Shown: piece by piece, positions 55,743 to 64,000 of the stretch | Layout of the letters: the number at the start of each line of letters is the position of its first letter | Position numbering within the stretch: position 1 is the stretch's first letter | NCBI GenBank assembly: GCA_025454875.1 | Contig: JALONP010000026.1 | Location: forward strand, 1 to 64,000 | Length of the DNA stretch: 64,000 nt | Direction of reading: 5' to 3' | From: Bacteroidia bacterium | GTDB taxonomy: Bacteria > Bacteroidota > Bacteroidia > UKL13-3 | Notes under the pieces: model-generated | What the model was told of the DNA's origin: nothing | Seen by the model: the letters and a program-made list of their open reading frames with translations, nothing else | The model's database searches: none | Made by a program: the position numbers and the translations under genes

Positions 55743-56816
55743 TTAAGTCTTTTGCAAAACGGTGCTGTATATTCTTACAATTTCACGGTTAAATTTTTCT
55801 GATTCTTCAAATACTGGACTGTGTCCAGATTTATCAAACAAAATAAACTCTTTATAGGGGGCATTTAAATTCGTACAGTACTTTTCTACAAGTTGCCAAG
55901 GTGTGTTATAGTCGAATAATCCAGAAATAAAAAAAACGGGTACTTTTACTTCAGGTATTTGCTCGAAGAAATTGAAATTATTGAATTCTACATCATTGAT
56001 GATGTTACCAGATGAAAATCTTGATGCTTTACTATAATTTATCAAGTCAAGAATGGAGTATTCATCTGAAAGCCAGATTGATTTTATCCAGTCAGCATAA
56101 TTCGTTTTTGCATATCGTTCACCCCCAAGCTTCAGTAGCCATTGCTTTTGTGTTACAAGGCCACCAAATCCATTTTTATACATACGTGCATACTCACCAG
56201 ATTGAGGAGGGCCAATTTGCTCCAACTCGTGTAACGCTTTTATATTACCTTGTTCCTTCGCTTTTTTGAGCGTATAATCATAAGAAATAAGTTCTCCTTC
56301 GTGTGCTGCAACTTCTTGCCCTATGCCTACATAAGCAATATAGTTTTCTGGATGCCTCTTTATGGCGTATAGACCCAATCTAGCTCCCCATGAATGTCCA
56401 ACAAGAAACACTTTCTCTTTATTAAACTGTGCTTTTAAATAATACACGAGTGTGTCAATATCTTGCAAGTAGTTCGCCACCTGAATGGTTTGCTTCGGAG
56501 TGTTTTTGTGATAGGATTTACCTGCATTTCTTTGATCCCAGTATATTACTGTAAAATACTTTTCTAATTCAAAGTTGTACTTACGTAGCAATGGTGTTGC
56601 AGATGAACCTGGTCCACCGTGTAAAAACAGCAATATGGGATTATGTGTGTTTTCGCCTCTAATTAGTATATACTGTTTAGTGCCATTAATATTAAGGTAT
56701 TGTATTTTGGAAATGCCGTTTGGAGAATTTATTTTTTGTGTATATGAACAAGATACATTTATGAGTATGAATGCAAGAATAATAGCATACACCAATCCAA
56801 TTTGTTTTTGTTTCAT
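55743..56816 (-). CDS. Alpha/beta hydrolase lipoprotein (prolyl-iminopeptidase-like, S33)
   Basis: An N-terminal lipoprotein-like signal (MKQKQIGLVYAIILAFILINVSC) precedes an alpha/beta hydrolase. Motifs: oxyanion-hole HGGPG (about residue 64), YWDQRNAGKS, nucleophile Ser in GHSWGARLG, acid Asp in SGLFDYNTP, and His in DKSGHSPVF. These match S33 peptidases such as prolyl iminopeptidases, but esterase activity is equally possible. The ORF extends to 56846 inside the sigma gene, but ATG at 56816 sits 11 bases after the sigma stop. Its position as last gene after FecR-sigma is unusual. Confidence 0.85.
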   Translation of the reverse strand: MKQKQIGLVYAIILAFILINVSCSYTQKINSPNGISKIQYLNINGTKQYILIRGENTHNPILLFLHGGPGSSATPLLRKYNFELEKYFTVIYWDQRNAGKSYHKNTPKQTIQVANYLQDIDTLVYYLKAQFNKEKVFLVGHSWGARLGLYAIKRHPENYIAYVGIGQEVAAHEGELISYDYTLKKAKEQGNIKALHELEQIGPPQSGEYARMYKNGFGGLVTQKQWLLKLGGERYAKTNYADWIKSIWLSDEYSILDLINYSKASRFSSGNIINDVEFNNFNFFEQIPEVKVPVFFISGLFDYNTPWQLVEKYCTNLNAPYKEFILFDKSGHSPVFEESEKFNREIVRIYSTVLQKT

Positions 56817-56827
56817 TAATACTCCAT

Positions 56828-57427
56828 TTAATTTAAGTAGTTCCAAACGACTGTTGCAATCATTGTTATTGTTTTGCCAATATAACTGCCAACAGATTGC
56901 CTTAAGAGTGCTAACGCTTTTCCCATTTGATTTTCAACTGTTTTAATTGACAGTTCAAGAGCCTCAGCAATTTCTTTGTAGCTTTTTTCTTCAAAGCGAC
57001 TCATTTTAAATATTAAACTGCATTTTGGCGGTAACGCGTTAATGGCATCTTCTATTTTCGATTGCAATTGTTTCGCATCTACTTGTTCAGATGCGTCAGG
57101 TATTGATAAACGGATATCGTCTTCCATATCATCTTCCATCCAATATTTTCTGTCGTTGAGTTTTAATTGATTTAGGCAGTGGTTTTTTACTGCAACATAT
57201 AGGTAAGATTTAAGTTGCATTTGTGGTGTCATTTGGTTTCGTTTTTCCCATATTTTCACAAATACCTCTTGAACCATGTCTTCAGCTTGGTCTTTGCTCT
57301 TTACAATTTCGTTTGCAAACCTTACCAAAGGTTTATAGTATTGTTTAAACAACAATTCAAGCGCTCCATGCTCATTATTGGCAAGGCGCTCCAACAATAC
57401 TCCATCATTGTTTAACTCGGTACTCAT
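56828..57427 (-). CDS. ECF-type RNA polymerase sigma factor (FecI-like)
   Basis: This 199-residue sigma factor has region 2 (EHGALELLFKQYYKPLVRFANEIVKSKDQAEDMVQEVFVKIWEK, about residues 17-62) and region 4 (INALPPKCSLIFKMSRFEEKSYKEIAEALELSIKTVENQMGKAL, about 130-175). It has a short hydrophobic C-terminus. MSTELNNDG at 57427 is the start; the frame extends to 57499. The ATG overlaps the FecR stop (ATGA), so the anti-sigma gene is upstream and the two are translationally coupled. The motif TAGGGG-N12-TGATTGTT around this locus is its likely target. Confidence 0.94.
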   Translation of the reverse strand: MSTELNNDGVLLERLANNEHGALELLFKQYYKPLVRFANEIVKSKDQAEDMVQEVFVKIWEKRNQMTPQMQLKSYLYVAVKNHCLNQLKLNDRKYWMEDDMEDDIRLSIPDASEQVDAKQLQSKIEDAINALPPKCSLIFKMSRFEEKSYKEIAEALELSIKTVENQMGKALALLRQSVGSYIGKTITMIATVVWNYLN

Positions 57428-58401
57428 TGCTTGCAGCCCTTTCCATCTAAAACAATTTGTTGGCCCTTTTGCGAATAGGTAAGTTGCAATGTTTGGCAAA
57501 CAACTGTAAGTACTTTGTTTAGTTTAGGCTTGTTAAATGTGGCAGTGAAATGACAATTGTAAATATTGGTGTCAGTTACTGAGATGGTAATGTTAAAATG
57601 GTTCTCAAGAATGCGGCATACTTCTTTCATGGACACATTGTTAAACACCAGCTGATCACTTTTCCATGCCATGTCATTGATTGCAATTGGTTCAGTAGGT
57701 TGTAATCTTCCATCTTTATCAATCAGTGCTTTTTGTCCTGCTACCACAATACCCGATTCGTTTGAATAGGCCGAAGTGAATTGTACTTTGCCCTCTGTAA
57801 CATTGAGTGAAGCAGCTTTGGTATCGGCAATAGCTTTTAAGTTAAAAGCTGTTCCCAATACCTGAACATTGGCTTGTTCTGTATGAATAACAAATGGTTT
57901 TTCGGCATTTTTGGCTACTTCAAAATAGGCTTCACCACTTAAGTCAACCACACGTTGTTTTCCCGAGAGTTTTTTTCGGTAAGATAGTTGTGAAGAGTGG
58001 TTAAGCCATACTTGGCTTCCATCAGGTAAGTTAACTTTTTTGATCTCGTTTGATGCGGTGGTAACTTGAACTGTTGGATTGTATACCGTTGAATAAATCC
58101 AAATAAAACTTGAAACAAGAATCATTGCTGCTGCAAGTTGCATCCACTGTTTACGTTGTAAAAACAAGAATTTAGCAACGGGTTGCGTTCGTTTTTGAAC
58201 CATGCTCCAAGCAGCTGTTACATCAGGTTCCCAATCTGCTGCAAGTGATTGTTCCCATAGTTGGCGACTGGTAGTAAAGGTGGCTTCATTGTCGGGTGAA
58301 GACTCTCGCCAATGCAGCAGTGTTTTTTGCTCTTCCGGAGTGGCTTCTCCAGCAAAAAACTTAGCCATGAGTATATCAGATTCGGTTGGTTTCATATACA
58401 T
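57424..58401 (-). CDS. FecR-family anti-sigma factor
   Basis: The 325-residue inner-membrane protein has a cytoplasmic sigma-binding part (about 1-80; ILMAKFFAGEATPEEQKTLLHWRES), one helix (LAAAMILVSSFIWIYSTVY, about 88-106), a FecR core (LPDGSQVWLNHSSQLSYRKKL ... GEAYFEVAKNAEKPFVIHT), and a DUF4974-like end (SMKEVCRILENHFNITISV). It passes the signal from the STN receptor to the sigma factor. Motif copy e ends only 2 bases upstream of the ATG, so a downstream start such as MKPTES (58395) or MAKFFAG (58368) may be used. The sigma gene overlaps its stop. Confidence 0.94.
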   Translation of the reverse strand: MYMKPTESDILMAKFFAGEATPEEQKTLLHWRESSPDNEATFTTSRQLWEQSLAADWEPDVTAAWSMVQKRTQPVAKFLFLQRKQWMQLAAAMILVSSFIWIYSTVYNPTVQVTTASNEIKKVNLPDGSQVWLNHSSQLSYRKKLSGKQRVVDLSGEAYFEVAKNAEKPFVIHTEQANVQVLGTAFNLKAIADTKAASLNVTEGKVQFTSAYSNESGIVVAGQKALIDKDGRLQPTEPIAINDMAWKSDQLVFNNVSMKEVCRILENHFNITISVTDTNIYNCHFTATFNKPKLNKVLTVVCQTLQLTYSQKGQQIVLDGKGCKQ

Positions 58402-58403
58402 GT

Positions 58404-58429
58404 AACAATGTAAGTGAGCAAAACCCCCA
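58404..58429 (-). promoter_or_regulatory. ECF-type promoter motif, copy e (FecR-sigma)
   Basis: On the minus strand TGGGGG, 12 bases, then ACATTGTT. It shares GGGG, ATTGTT and the spacing of the other copies, but has mismatches at the ends, and lies at the stop of the DUF4249 gene. If used, the FecR mRNA would be almost leaderless. It suggests autoregulation. Confidence 0.4.
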
Positions 58430-58430
58430 T

Positions 58431-59267
58431 TTAGGGTTTAATAAAAATAGTTTCTGTTTCCGAAATGGTATAAGCAGCAATAATTCCAATTCCATTGCTC
58501 ATATTGCTATAATCAATTGTGGGTTCTGTTGCAGGGAAAAACTCTAGGAATGATGAAGCCACCGAGTTATAATACCGTGCATAATGTAAGTCACAACTCA
58601 CAACCACCACCTGCATAAATGAGGGGACAGCCTCATCATAAGGCTTTACTAAGTTAAATTGTTGGGTTATAGATTGCCCAGGTAATAATTGTTTTATTGG
58701 TATAAATTGTTCATCAATTAGGTTCTCCATCCATCCATCTTCCATAAACAATTGCGGAAAGATGCGCACATATGCTGGTTGGCTTCCGTTTAAGGTATAA
58801 GTAATCGTTGCTTGGTACCTCGTTAGTTCGCCAAGAAAAAGCGAACTGTCAAATGTTAATGAAACAGATACGTCAACTGGTTGCGGAACCACAGCAGACC
58901 CAGTTGTTTGTTCAATCGAATCAGCTACATCAATACGGAATGTTTGTCCTGGTTCAATGGACGCGTTGAGTCCGGCATAATAGTACTGATTGTTTTCATC
59001 ATAACTTAACACGATTGGGCCACTTGGGGTGGTTAAAATCATTCTTGCGTTTTTTACATTTACTCGTTCTTGTGTTCCTGTATCACCAAATAATGGTAAT
59101 GTGTATTGTAAATAAGCAGTAGCTGAGGTATCACCAGCACCAATAAAAATACTTGGTACTAATTTTTGTTGAAAGGGCGGATACAAATCAACCTCAACAG
59201 ATTTTTGGCAACCCAAACCTACTATGGTAACCAATAGCCAAAAGCAAATTTGTAAAGTATATTTCAT
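58431..59267 (-). CDS. DUF4249 lipoprotein, paired with the STN TonB receptor
   Basis: The signal peptide ends in LLVTIVGLGC (Cys20), followed by QKSVEVDLYPPFQQKLVPSIFIGAGDTSATAYLQYTLPLFG, typical of DUF4249. The rest is beta-rich, with SIEPGQTFRIDVADS and ATITYTLNGSQPAY. It starts 1 base after the receptor stop and should form a surface complex with it. It is followed by FecR after 29 bases. Confidence 0.87.
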   Translation of the reverse strand: MKYTLQICFWLLVTIVGLGCQKSVEVDLYPPFQQKLVPSIFIGAGDTSATAYLQYTLPLFGDTGTQERVNVKNARMILTTPSGPIVLSYDENNQYYYAGLNASIEPGQTFRIDVADSIEQTTGSAVVPQPVDVSVSLTFDSSLFLGELTRYQATITYTLNGSQPAYVRIFPQLFMEDGWMENLIDEQFIPIKQLLPGQSITQQFNLVKPYDEAVPSFMQVVVVSCDLHYARYYNSVASSFLEFFPATEPTIDYSNMSNGIGIIAAYTISETETIFIKP

Positions 59268-59268
59268 G

Positions 59269-61839
59269 TTAAAATTGGATTGAATAACTCAGCGATGGCA
59301 TAATGGGGAATAGGCTGGTTCGCTTTAAAACATAAGTGTTGTCGCCAGCATTTACATCGCGTTGTGTAATTTCGTAAAAAAATGGATTTGCGCGGTTGTA
59401 CACATTATAAATACTCACTGCTAATAAACCTTTCATTCGTTTGCCTAACTCATGTTGGTATTGGAGGCTTAAATCTAAACGGTGAAATGCTTCCATTCGG
59501 AGATTGTTTTTGGCTCCATAATAATTTTGTATGTATTCACCATACACAGAGTTATGTTGGATTGGCACGTATTGGCTTGTGGGTAAGGTTAAAGGATATC
59601 CACTTCCAAACACCCAACTTGAAGCTATTTTCCAATGGGTATTGATTCGGTATTGCAAAAAGATTCCCAAATCATGTCTTCTGTCGTAATTGGCTGCATA
59701 AGGTTTACCATTATTAATACCATCTACAGTCATCATGGTTTTTGACCACGTATAACTCACCCAGCCATTCCATTTTTTGCTTTCTTTGCGAACCGAGAAT
59801 TCAACTCCGTACGCATTTGCATTGCCTTGGGTAAGCAAACTTCGCCAATCTTGTACAATGGCTTTTTCATCTAACAACGGAAGCAATAAAAAGAAAGAAC
59901 CTCCTTCTCTAAGAACAGCAATATTGGTGAGTTGCTTGTAATAACCTTCTACAGCAACCGACAAGCCTTCGATACCAACACGGTTATGTGTTACACCTAA
60001 TGTGATTAATTGTGATTGTTGGGGAACAAGATTGGCATTGGATGTGAGCCATACATCACTGGGCAATCCCAATCCGTTAAAACTTGAAATCAAATGCAAA
60101 AATTGGTTCATCATGGCATAGCTGCTCCCAATTTCTAAATATTTAGATGGCTGCCAACGAATCAATAGTCGGGGTTCTATCCGATAGTATTCAGCCTCAT
60201 TCTGGTAGTATGCAAAACGTAAGCCCGCAGATACATACAGTTGGTTTGCATATGTATTTTCATATTCAACATAGGTATACGGATTGTGTGCAACAGATGA
60301 ATCATAAACCGTTGGTGTTGTGCCAGCATTCGAACGATATAACGATGTAGAAGGATTAACAAAGTGAGTGATCCAACCAATCCCAGCCTTCAGGCGCTGC
60401 TGGTTGGTGAGTAAATAATCAATATCAGATTTAAATGTAATATCACTAATAGCTGAACGCAACTCAGATGATTCCAAGGCCTGATTGGTGGGGTTTATTT
60501 GACCATATGCAATACGTGAACGATAGTTGCTGTAGCTTACAGCAGTATTGGTAAACAGTTTTTGATTCACATAATGGTTCCATCTAAACGATAAAACACG
60601 GTTACCCCATTGAATTCCATCTCTATTCCGCGGTAATAACTCCTCCGATTGGTTTGCCATATCATCATTGCCATAATAACCGCTTAACATGATTCTGTTT
60701 TTGGAGTTGATATCAGCTGAAAGTTTCGCGTGCACATCGTAAAAGTAATAGCCTAGTTCTTGCTCTTTGTTTTGCGCCACAAGCCTACTCATTGCATCAA
60801 TATAAGACCTGCGCCCCGATACCATAAACGATGCTTTGTTTTTAACAATAGGTCCTTCGAGTACCATACTCGAACTGATAAGTCCTGCTGATGCTTCACC
60901 TTTAAGGCGCTCCCTATTGCCATCTTTCAAACTCATGTTTAAAACCGATGACAGTCGCCCCCCATAACGTGAAGAGAAGCCGCCTTTAATGAGTTCAGCA
61001 TTGCGCAATTCGCTGCCATTAAATAATGAAGACAATCCATATAAATGGTATGCATTGTAAATGGTTGCATCATCCATCAATACCAAGTTTTGGTCTTGCG
61101 AACCACCTCTCACATATAAGTAGCTGTTTCCTTCATTTCCTTTCTGCAAACCGGGCATCAACATCATGTATTTGAGCACATCCTTTTCGCCCAAAATCAT
61201 TGGAATATCACCGATTTTTTTAAGTGGCACATCTACCTTGTTAAGGACACTCTGGTTGTGAACGCCTGCCTCCGAGATAACAACTTCTGAAAGCAATGAG
61301 GATGCTTCCATTTCGATGTCAATGGTTTGGTTCGAGCCAACATCAATATTCAGGTAATACGGTTTAAAACCAACGTACAAACAAGCGAGTGTATATTTAC
61401 CGGCAGGCACTGAAAGCGCGTAATAGCCATACCCATTTGTAACGGCACCAGCGGCAACAGGGTTGGTTTGAACCACTGTTCCGATTAATAACTCGCCAGT
61501 ACCTTTTTCGTGAACGCGTCCGCTAATCGTGTACCTGTAATTGGGATTGCGGTACAGTACAATTTGGGAGCCATTGAGGTTGTATAAAATATCGGTTTCA
61601 TTAAAGAGGGCCTTTAAGGTTTGCTCAAGTGTTGCCTTTTGTAGATTTACATTTACAAGTTGGTCTAAATTAATTTGATCGCTGCTGTAAGCAAAGTCTA
61701 ATCCATACTGTTTTGTAAGTTCAGTCATTGCTACCCGTAAAGGTTGGCGTATACTTTTAAGTGTGATTTGTTGGGCGTGCGCGCTCAGCCATGCACCTAA
61801 GCACAATACTAAAGCTAGTAAATAAACCTTACGTGGCAT
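59269..61839 (-). CDS. TonB-dependent receptor with STN signalling domain
   Basis: Signal peptide MPRKVYLLALVLCLGAWLSAHAQ, then an STN domain (about 24-100; ITLKSIRQPLRVAMTELTKQYGLDFAYSSDQINL) that contacts FecR in known systems. Next are a carboxypeptidase-like domain (about 105-190; ISGRVHEKGTGELLIGTVV), a plug (about 200-330; GDIPMILGEKDVLKYMMLMPGLQKGNEG) and a barrel ending YSIQF. Length 856. The ORF reaches 61869; the chosen ATG gives the signal peptide. Motif copy a ends 39 bases before it. This makes a FecA-like surface-signalling receptor. The ligand cannot be read. Confidence 0.95.
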   Translation of the reverse strand: MPRKVYLLALVLCLGAWLSAHAQQITLKSIRQPLRVAMTELTKQYGLDFAYSSDQINLDQLVNVNLQKATLEQTLKALFNETDILYNLNGSQIVLYRNPNYRYTISGRVHEKGTGELLIGTVVQTNPVAAGAVTNGYGYYALSVPAGKYTLACLYVGFKPYYLNIDVGSNQTIDIEMEASSLLSEVVISEAGVHNQSVLNKVDVPLKKIGDIPMILGEKDVLKYMMLMPGLQKGNEGNSYLYVRGGSQDQNLVLMDDATIYNAYHLYGLSSLFNGSELRNAELIKGGFSSRYGGRLSSVLNMSLKDGNRERLKGEASAGLISSSMVLEGPIVKNKASFMVSGRRSYIDAMSRLVAQNKEQELGYYFYDVHAKLSADINSKNRIMLSGYYGNDDMANQSEELLPRNRDGIQWGNRVLSFRWNHYVNQKLFTNTAVSYSNYRSRIAYGQINPTNQALESSELRSAISDITFKSDIDYLLTNQQRLKAGIGWITHFVNPSTSLYRSNAGTTPTVYDSSVAHNPYTYVEYENTYANQLYVSAGLRFAYYQNEAEYYRIEPRLLIRWQPSKYLEIGSSYAMMNQFLHLISSFNGLGLPSDVWLTSNANLVPQQSQLITLGVTHNRVGIEGLSVAVEGYYKQLTNIAVLREGGSFFLLLPLLDEKAIVQDWRSLLTQGNANAYGVEFSVRKESKKWNGWVSYTWSKTMMTVDGINNGKPYAANYDRRHDLGIFLQYRINTHWKIASSWVFGSGYPLTLPTSQYVPIQHNSVYGEYIQNYYGAKNNLRMEAFHRLDLSLQYQHELGKRMKGLLAVSIYNVYNRANPFFYEITQRDVNAGDNTYVLKRTSLFPIMPSLSYSIQF

Positions 61840-61878
61840 ACAACAAATATATGCCGATTTTAACCCCATAGTCTAAAT

Positions 61879-61904
61879 AACAATCAATAAGCAGTTAACC
61901 CCTA
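61879..61904 (-). promoter_or_regulatory. ECF-type promoter motif, copy a (STN TonB receptor)
   Basis: On the minus strand TAGGGG, 12 bases, then TGATTGTT, ending 39 bases before the chosen ATG at 61839. It is the strongest match with copy b (13 of 14 motif positions). It lies between sucB and the receptor operon. Confidence 0.6.
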
Positions 61905-61934
61905 TTGTTTGCATTTAAATGGGTAAATAATTAC

Positions 61935-63161
61935 CTACAGCCCCAGCACCATTTTGTGCGGATCGTTTCCTGCAGTTAGGAGCAATGTTGGGTTTTCGAG
62001 CATCTGTTTTACTTTTACCAAAAAGCCAACCGACTCGCGTCCATCAATAATGCGATGGTCGTAGCTCAACGCAACATACATGATTGGGCGGATCACAATT
62101 TGTCCATCTTTTACAACTGGGCGTTCAACAATATTGTGCATCCCTAAAATTGCACTTTGCGGAGCATTAATAATTGGCGTACTCATCATACTACCAAACA
62201 CACCACCGTTGGTAATGGTAAATGTGCCTCCAGTCATTTCTTCAATACTTAGTTTGTTTTCACGTGCTTTGCCTGCAAGCACCAATACTTCTTTTTCTAT
62301 TTCGGCAAGGGTCATGCTTTCTGCATTGCGAATCACTGGAACCACCAATCCTTTAGGAGCGCTTACCGCAATCGAAATATCGCAGTAATCATGGTAAATA
62401 ATTTCTTCTCCGTGTATATAAGCATTTACCGCAGGGTATTGTTGCAATGCAATCGTAACCGCTTTGGTGAAAAAGCTCATAAAACCAAGGTTCACTCCAT
62501 GCACTTCCTTAAATTGGTTTTTGTACTGGTTGCGCAGATCCATGATGGGTTTCATATCTAACTCGTTAAACGTAGTAAGCATGGCCGTTTCATTTTTAAC
62601 AGCAACTAACCGTTTCGAGACTGTTTTACGCAACGATGTCATTTTTTCTACTCGCTCATTTCGGGTTTTGCTTTCGTTCGAAACCACTTTGAGTGTGGCA
62701 GCCATTGCATCTGCTTTGGTAATGCGCCCGTCACGTCCGCTACCTGATACTTCTTGTGCCGATAATCCTTTTTCGGCAAGTATCTTTGCAGCAGCAGGCG
62801 AGGGGTAGGGTTTATTGCCAACAACAGGTTCTTGTTTAGGTGCCACAGGTTCTTGTTTAGGCGCTGCAGTTGTAGTAGGAACAACAGGTTTTGCAGGAGC
62901 CTCGGTTACACCTTCTGGTTTGGCTGCGTTTGTATCTATGCTTGCAATCAAATCACCTACCTTAATGGTATCACCTTCGTTGCCGTGTGTGGTTAATATA
63001 CCAGCTGCCTCTGCATTAAGCTCAAATGTGGCTTTGTCACTTTCCAGTTCGCACAACAATTCATCCATCGCTACATAATCGCCCGTTTTTTTATTCCATC
63101 GGGCAATGGTTACTTCACTAATGCTTTCGCCTACGGTAGGTACTTTAATTTCTAATGCCAT
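61935..63161 (-). CDS. sucB: Dihydrolipoyllysine succinyltransferase (E2 of 2-oxoglutarate dehydrogenase)
   Basis: E2 transfers the succinyl group to CoA. The lipoyl domain (residues 1-76) has lipoyl-Lys43 in [12 protein letters not shown] Pro/Ala/Thr-rich linker with repeated APKQEPV precedes a peripheral-subunit-binding domain (about 117-150; [33 protein letters not shown]). The catalytic domain ends with the signature [24 protein letters not shown], His and Asp catalytic. Length 408. sucA is not adjacent: on the upstream side a divergent TonB receptor begins, and downstream is the STN receptor operon. E3 may be supplied by one of the two lpd copies. Confidence 0.94.
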   Translation of the reverse strand: MALEIKVPTVGESISEVTIARWNKKTGDYVAMDELLCELESDKATFELNAEAAGILTTHGNEGDTIKVGDLIASIDTNAAKPEGVTEAPAKPVVPTTTAAPKQEPVAPKQEPVVGNKPYPSPAAAKILAEKGLSAQEVSGSGRDGRITKADAMAATLKVVSNESKTRNERVEKMTSLRKTVSKRLVAVKNETAMLTTFNELDMKPIMDLRNQYKNQFKEVHGVNLGFMSFFTKAVTIALQQYPAVNAYIHGEEIIYHDYCDISIAVSAPKGLVVPVIRNAESMTLAEIEKEVLVLAGKARENKLSIEEMTGGTFTITNGGVFGSMMSTPIINAPQSAILGMHNIVERPVVKDGQIVIRPIMYVALSYDHRIIDGRESVGFLVKVKQMLENPTLLLTAGNDPHKMVLGL

Positions 63162-63300
63162 AATTTTTTGTATACGGGTAAAAAGTGGAGCAAATGTAAC
63201 AAAAAGTTTAATGTTCGGTAATCTGTTCGCATCTTGCTACATGCTGCCAAGTCATCATTGGTTTGGGTATTATTAAATTATCAAATTCACCCAATCGGGT

Positions 63301-63330
63301 TTTGATACTCCCGAATTAGCATTATTTTGC
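63301..63330 (+). promoter_or_regulatory. Promoter of the TonB receptor at the window end
   Basis: TTTG (63301-63304) is followed after 18 bases by TATTTTGC (63323-63330), 18 bases before the ATG at 63349. It has the same spacing and boxes as the lpd copy 1 promoter. Confidence 0.6.
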
Positions 63331-63348
63331 CACCCGTTTTTACCGTAC

Positions 63349-64000
63349 ATGAAAAAGGCATTATTGGTTGTTTTAAATACGTTGTTGGTTACTTGGGCCA
63401 TGGCACAAACCGCTACCATTACAGGTACCATTCGTGATAAAAAAGACAACTCTGAGTTAATTGGGGTAACCGTTTTAATTAAGGGTACATCATTGGGTGC
63501 AGCCACTGATATGAACGGGCAATTCACCATTAAAAATATCAAACCAGGCGAATACACGGTTGAAGTAAGTTATGTTGGTTACAATAAAACATTACTTACG
63601 GGTATCAAGGTAAAAGCGGGTGAAGTAAAAGACCTTCAAGTAGAGTTAATACCAACCTCTGTAACAACCGAAGATGTGGTGATTGTGGGAAAAAAGCCGC
63701 TTATTGATATTGATAAAGCTCAAACAGTAAATACCATAAGCCAAGAAAATATTGAATTGGCTCCAGCCAGGCAATTGCAATCTATTGTGAACACGCAACC
63801 AGGCGTTATTCAAAGTCCGGCAGGTGTGAGCATACGCGGTGGACGCACATATGAAACAGGTGTGTATGTTGATGGGGTAAAAGTAACCGACCCTCTTGGC
63901 GGAACTGGATTTGGACTCGATATTGGCTCCAATGCCATTAGTGATATTGAGGTAACAACGGGAGGTATTGGTGCCGAAGTGGGTGATGCAACAGCAGGTG
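63349..64000 (+). CDS. TonB-dependent receptor, N-terminal part (runs off the window)
   Basis: The frame is open from the ATG at 63349 to the window end (217 codons). It has a signal peptide (MKKALLVVLNTLLVTWAMAQ) and a carboxypeptidase-like domain (about 21-105; ATITGTIRDKKDNSELIGVTV ... GEYTVEVSYVGY). The start of a plug follows (about 120-217; ENIELAPARQLQSIVNTQPGVIQ, VSIRGGRTYETGVYVDGVKV). The YETGVYVDGVKV segment resembles TAYFVDGVRIYG of the plug-only protein at 49128-49487. It is divergent from sucB. Ligand unknown. Confidence 0.9.
   Translation, partial: MKKALLVVLNTLLVTWAMAQTATITGTIRDKKDNSELIGVTVLIKGTSLGAATDMNGQFTIKNIKPGEYTVEVSYVGYNKTLLTGIKVKAGEVKDLQVELIPTSVTTEDVVIVGKKPLIDIDKAQTVNTISQENIELAPARQLQSIVNTQPGVIQSPAGVSIRGGRTYETGVYVDGVKVTDPLGGTGFGLDIGSNAISDIEVTTGGIGAEVGDATAG

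Overview
The window looks like a chromosomal segment of a Bacteroidota bacterium, probably from the Chitinophagales/Sphingobacteriales side; this is inference from gene content, with no search run. Supporting features are TonB-dependent receptors with carboxypeptidase-like N-termini, type IX secretion (T9SS) C-terminal sorting domains, a PorZ-like T9SS component, DUF4249/DUF6029/DUF5606/DUF1684 families, FecR/ECF-sigma signalling, promoters resembling the Bacteroidota TTTG-N18/19-TAnnTTTG type, and translation starts without Shine-Dalgarno sequences. Composition is AT-rich and fairly uniform, with no integrase, transposase, phage module, CRISPR array, rRNA or tRNA gene seen.

Layout. 1-1.7 kb: 5' part of a large secreted protein (minus), with an apparent frameshift at its truncated end. 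2-13.4 kb: housekeeping and small genes: an M23 peptidase, bcp, a phospholipase D-like synthase, lpd (copy 1), rluE, a homing-endonuclease-like protein, a Dabb protein, miaA, a 51-residue zinc-ribbon protein, a T9SS cargo protein and a TonB receptor. 13.4-24 kb: mitochondrial-type citrate synthase, an LptE-like lipoprotein, a TPR protein and secG; then, on the opposite strand, an ECF sigma factor with a membrane-spanning/beta-barrel partner; groES-groEL; a beta-barrel protein, lspA and a DksA-like protein with a long lysine-rich N-terminus. 24-38 kb: ileS, an RND/MMPL exporter, porZ-recO, an unusual GC-rich palindrome with a 17-C tract, DUF5606 and DUF481-like genes, and the fused acyl-CoA mutase icmF. 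38-51 kb: a LytS/LytTR-type two-component pair, a DUF1684/Omp28/DUF6029 cluster, a large fibronectin-III/T9SS surface protein, a plug-only mini-protein, and lpd (copy 2) with a clear promoter and palindrome. 51-62 kb: a cell-surface-signalling locus. 62-64 kb: sucB and the start of another TonB receptor.

The most interesting region is 51-62 kb. It contains a TonB receptor with an STN signalling domain, a DUF4249 lipoprotein, FecR and an ECF sigma factor in the unusual order receptor-DUF4249-FecR-sigma, followed by a lipoprotein hydrolase. I found five copies of a two-part motif, TAGGGG-N12-TGATTGTT-like, all on the minus strand and at identical spacing. They lie upstream of the STN receptor, FecR, a second TonB receptor/DUF4249 pair, a T9SS-secreted protein, and a 26-residue one-helix membrane protein that has its own terminator. 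The GGGG-N16-TGTY geometry is like an ECF-sigma promoter, so this may be a local regulon including a previously overlooked small membrane protein.

The two lpd copies, sucB and gltA supply parts of the TCA cycle and 2-oxoacid dehydrogenases. LptE-like, SecG, LspA, PorZ and the many TonB/T9SS proteins serve envelope biogenesis. Where a longer open frame began upstream of a better start, I used the internal ATG and gave the reason.
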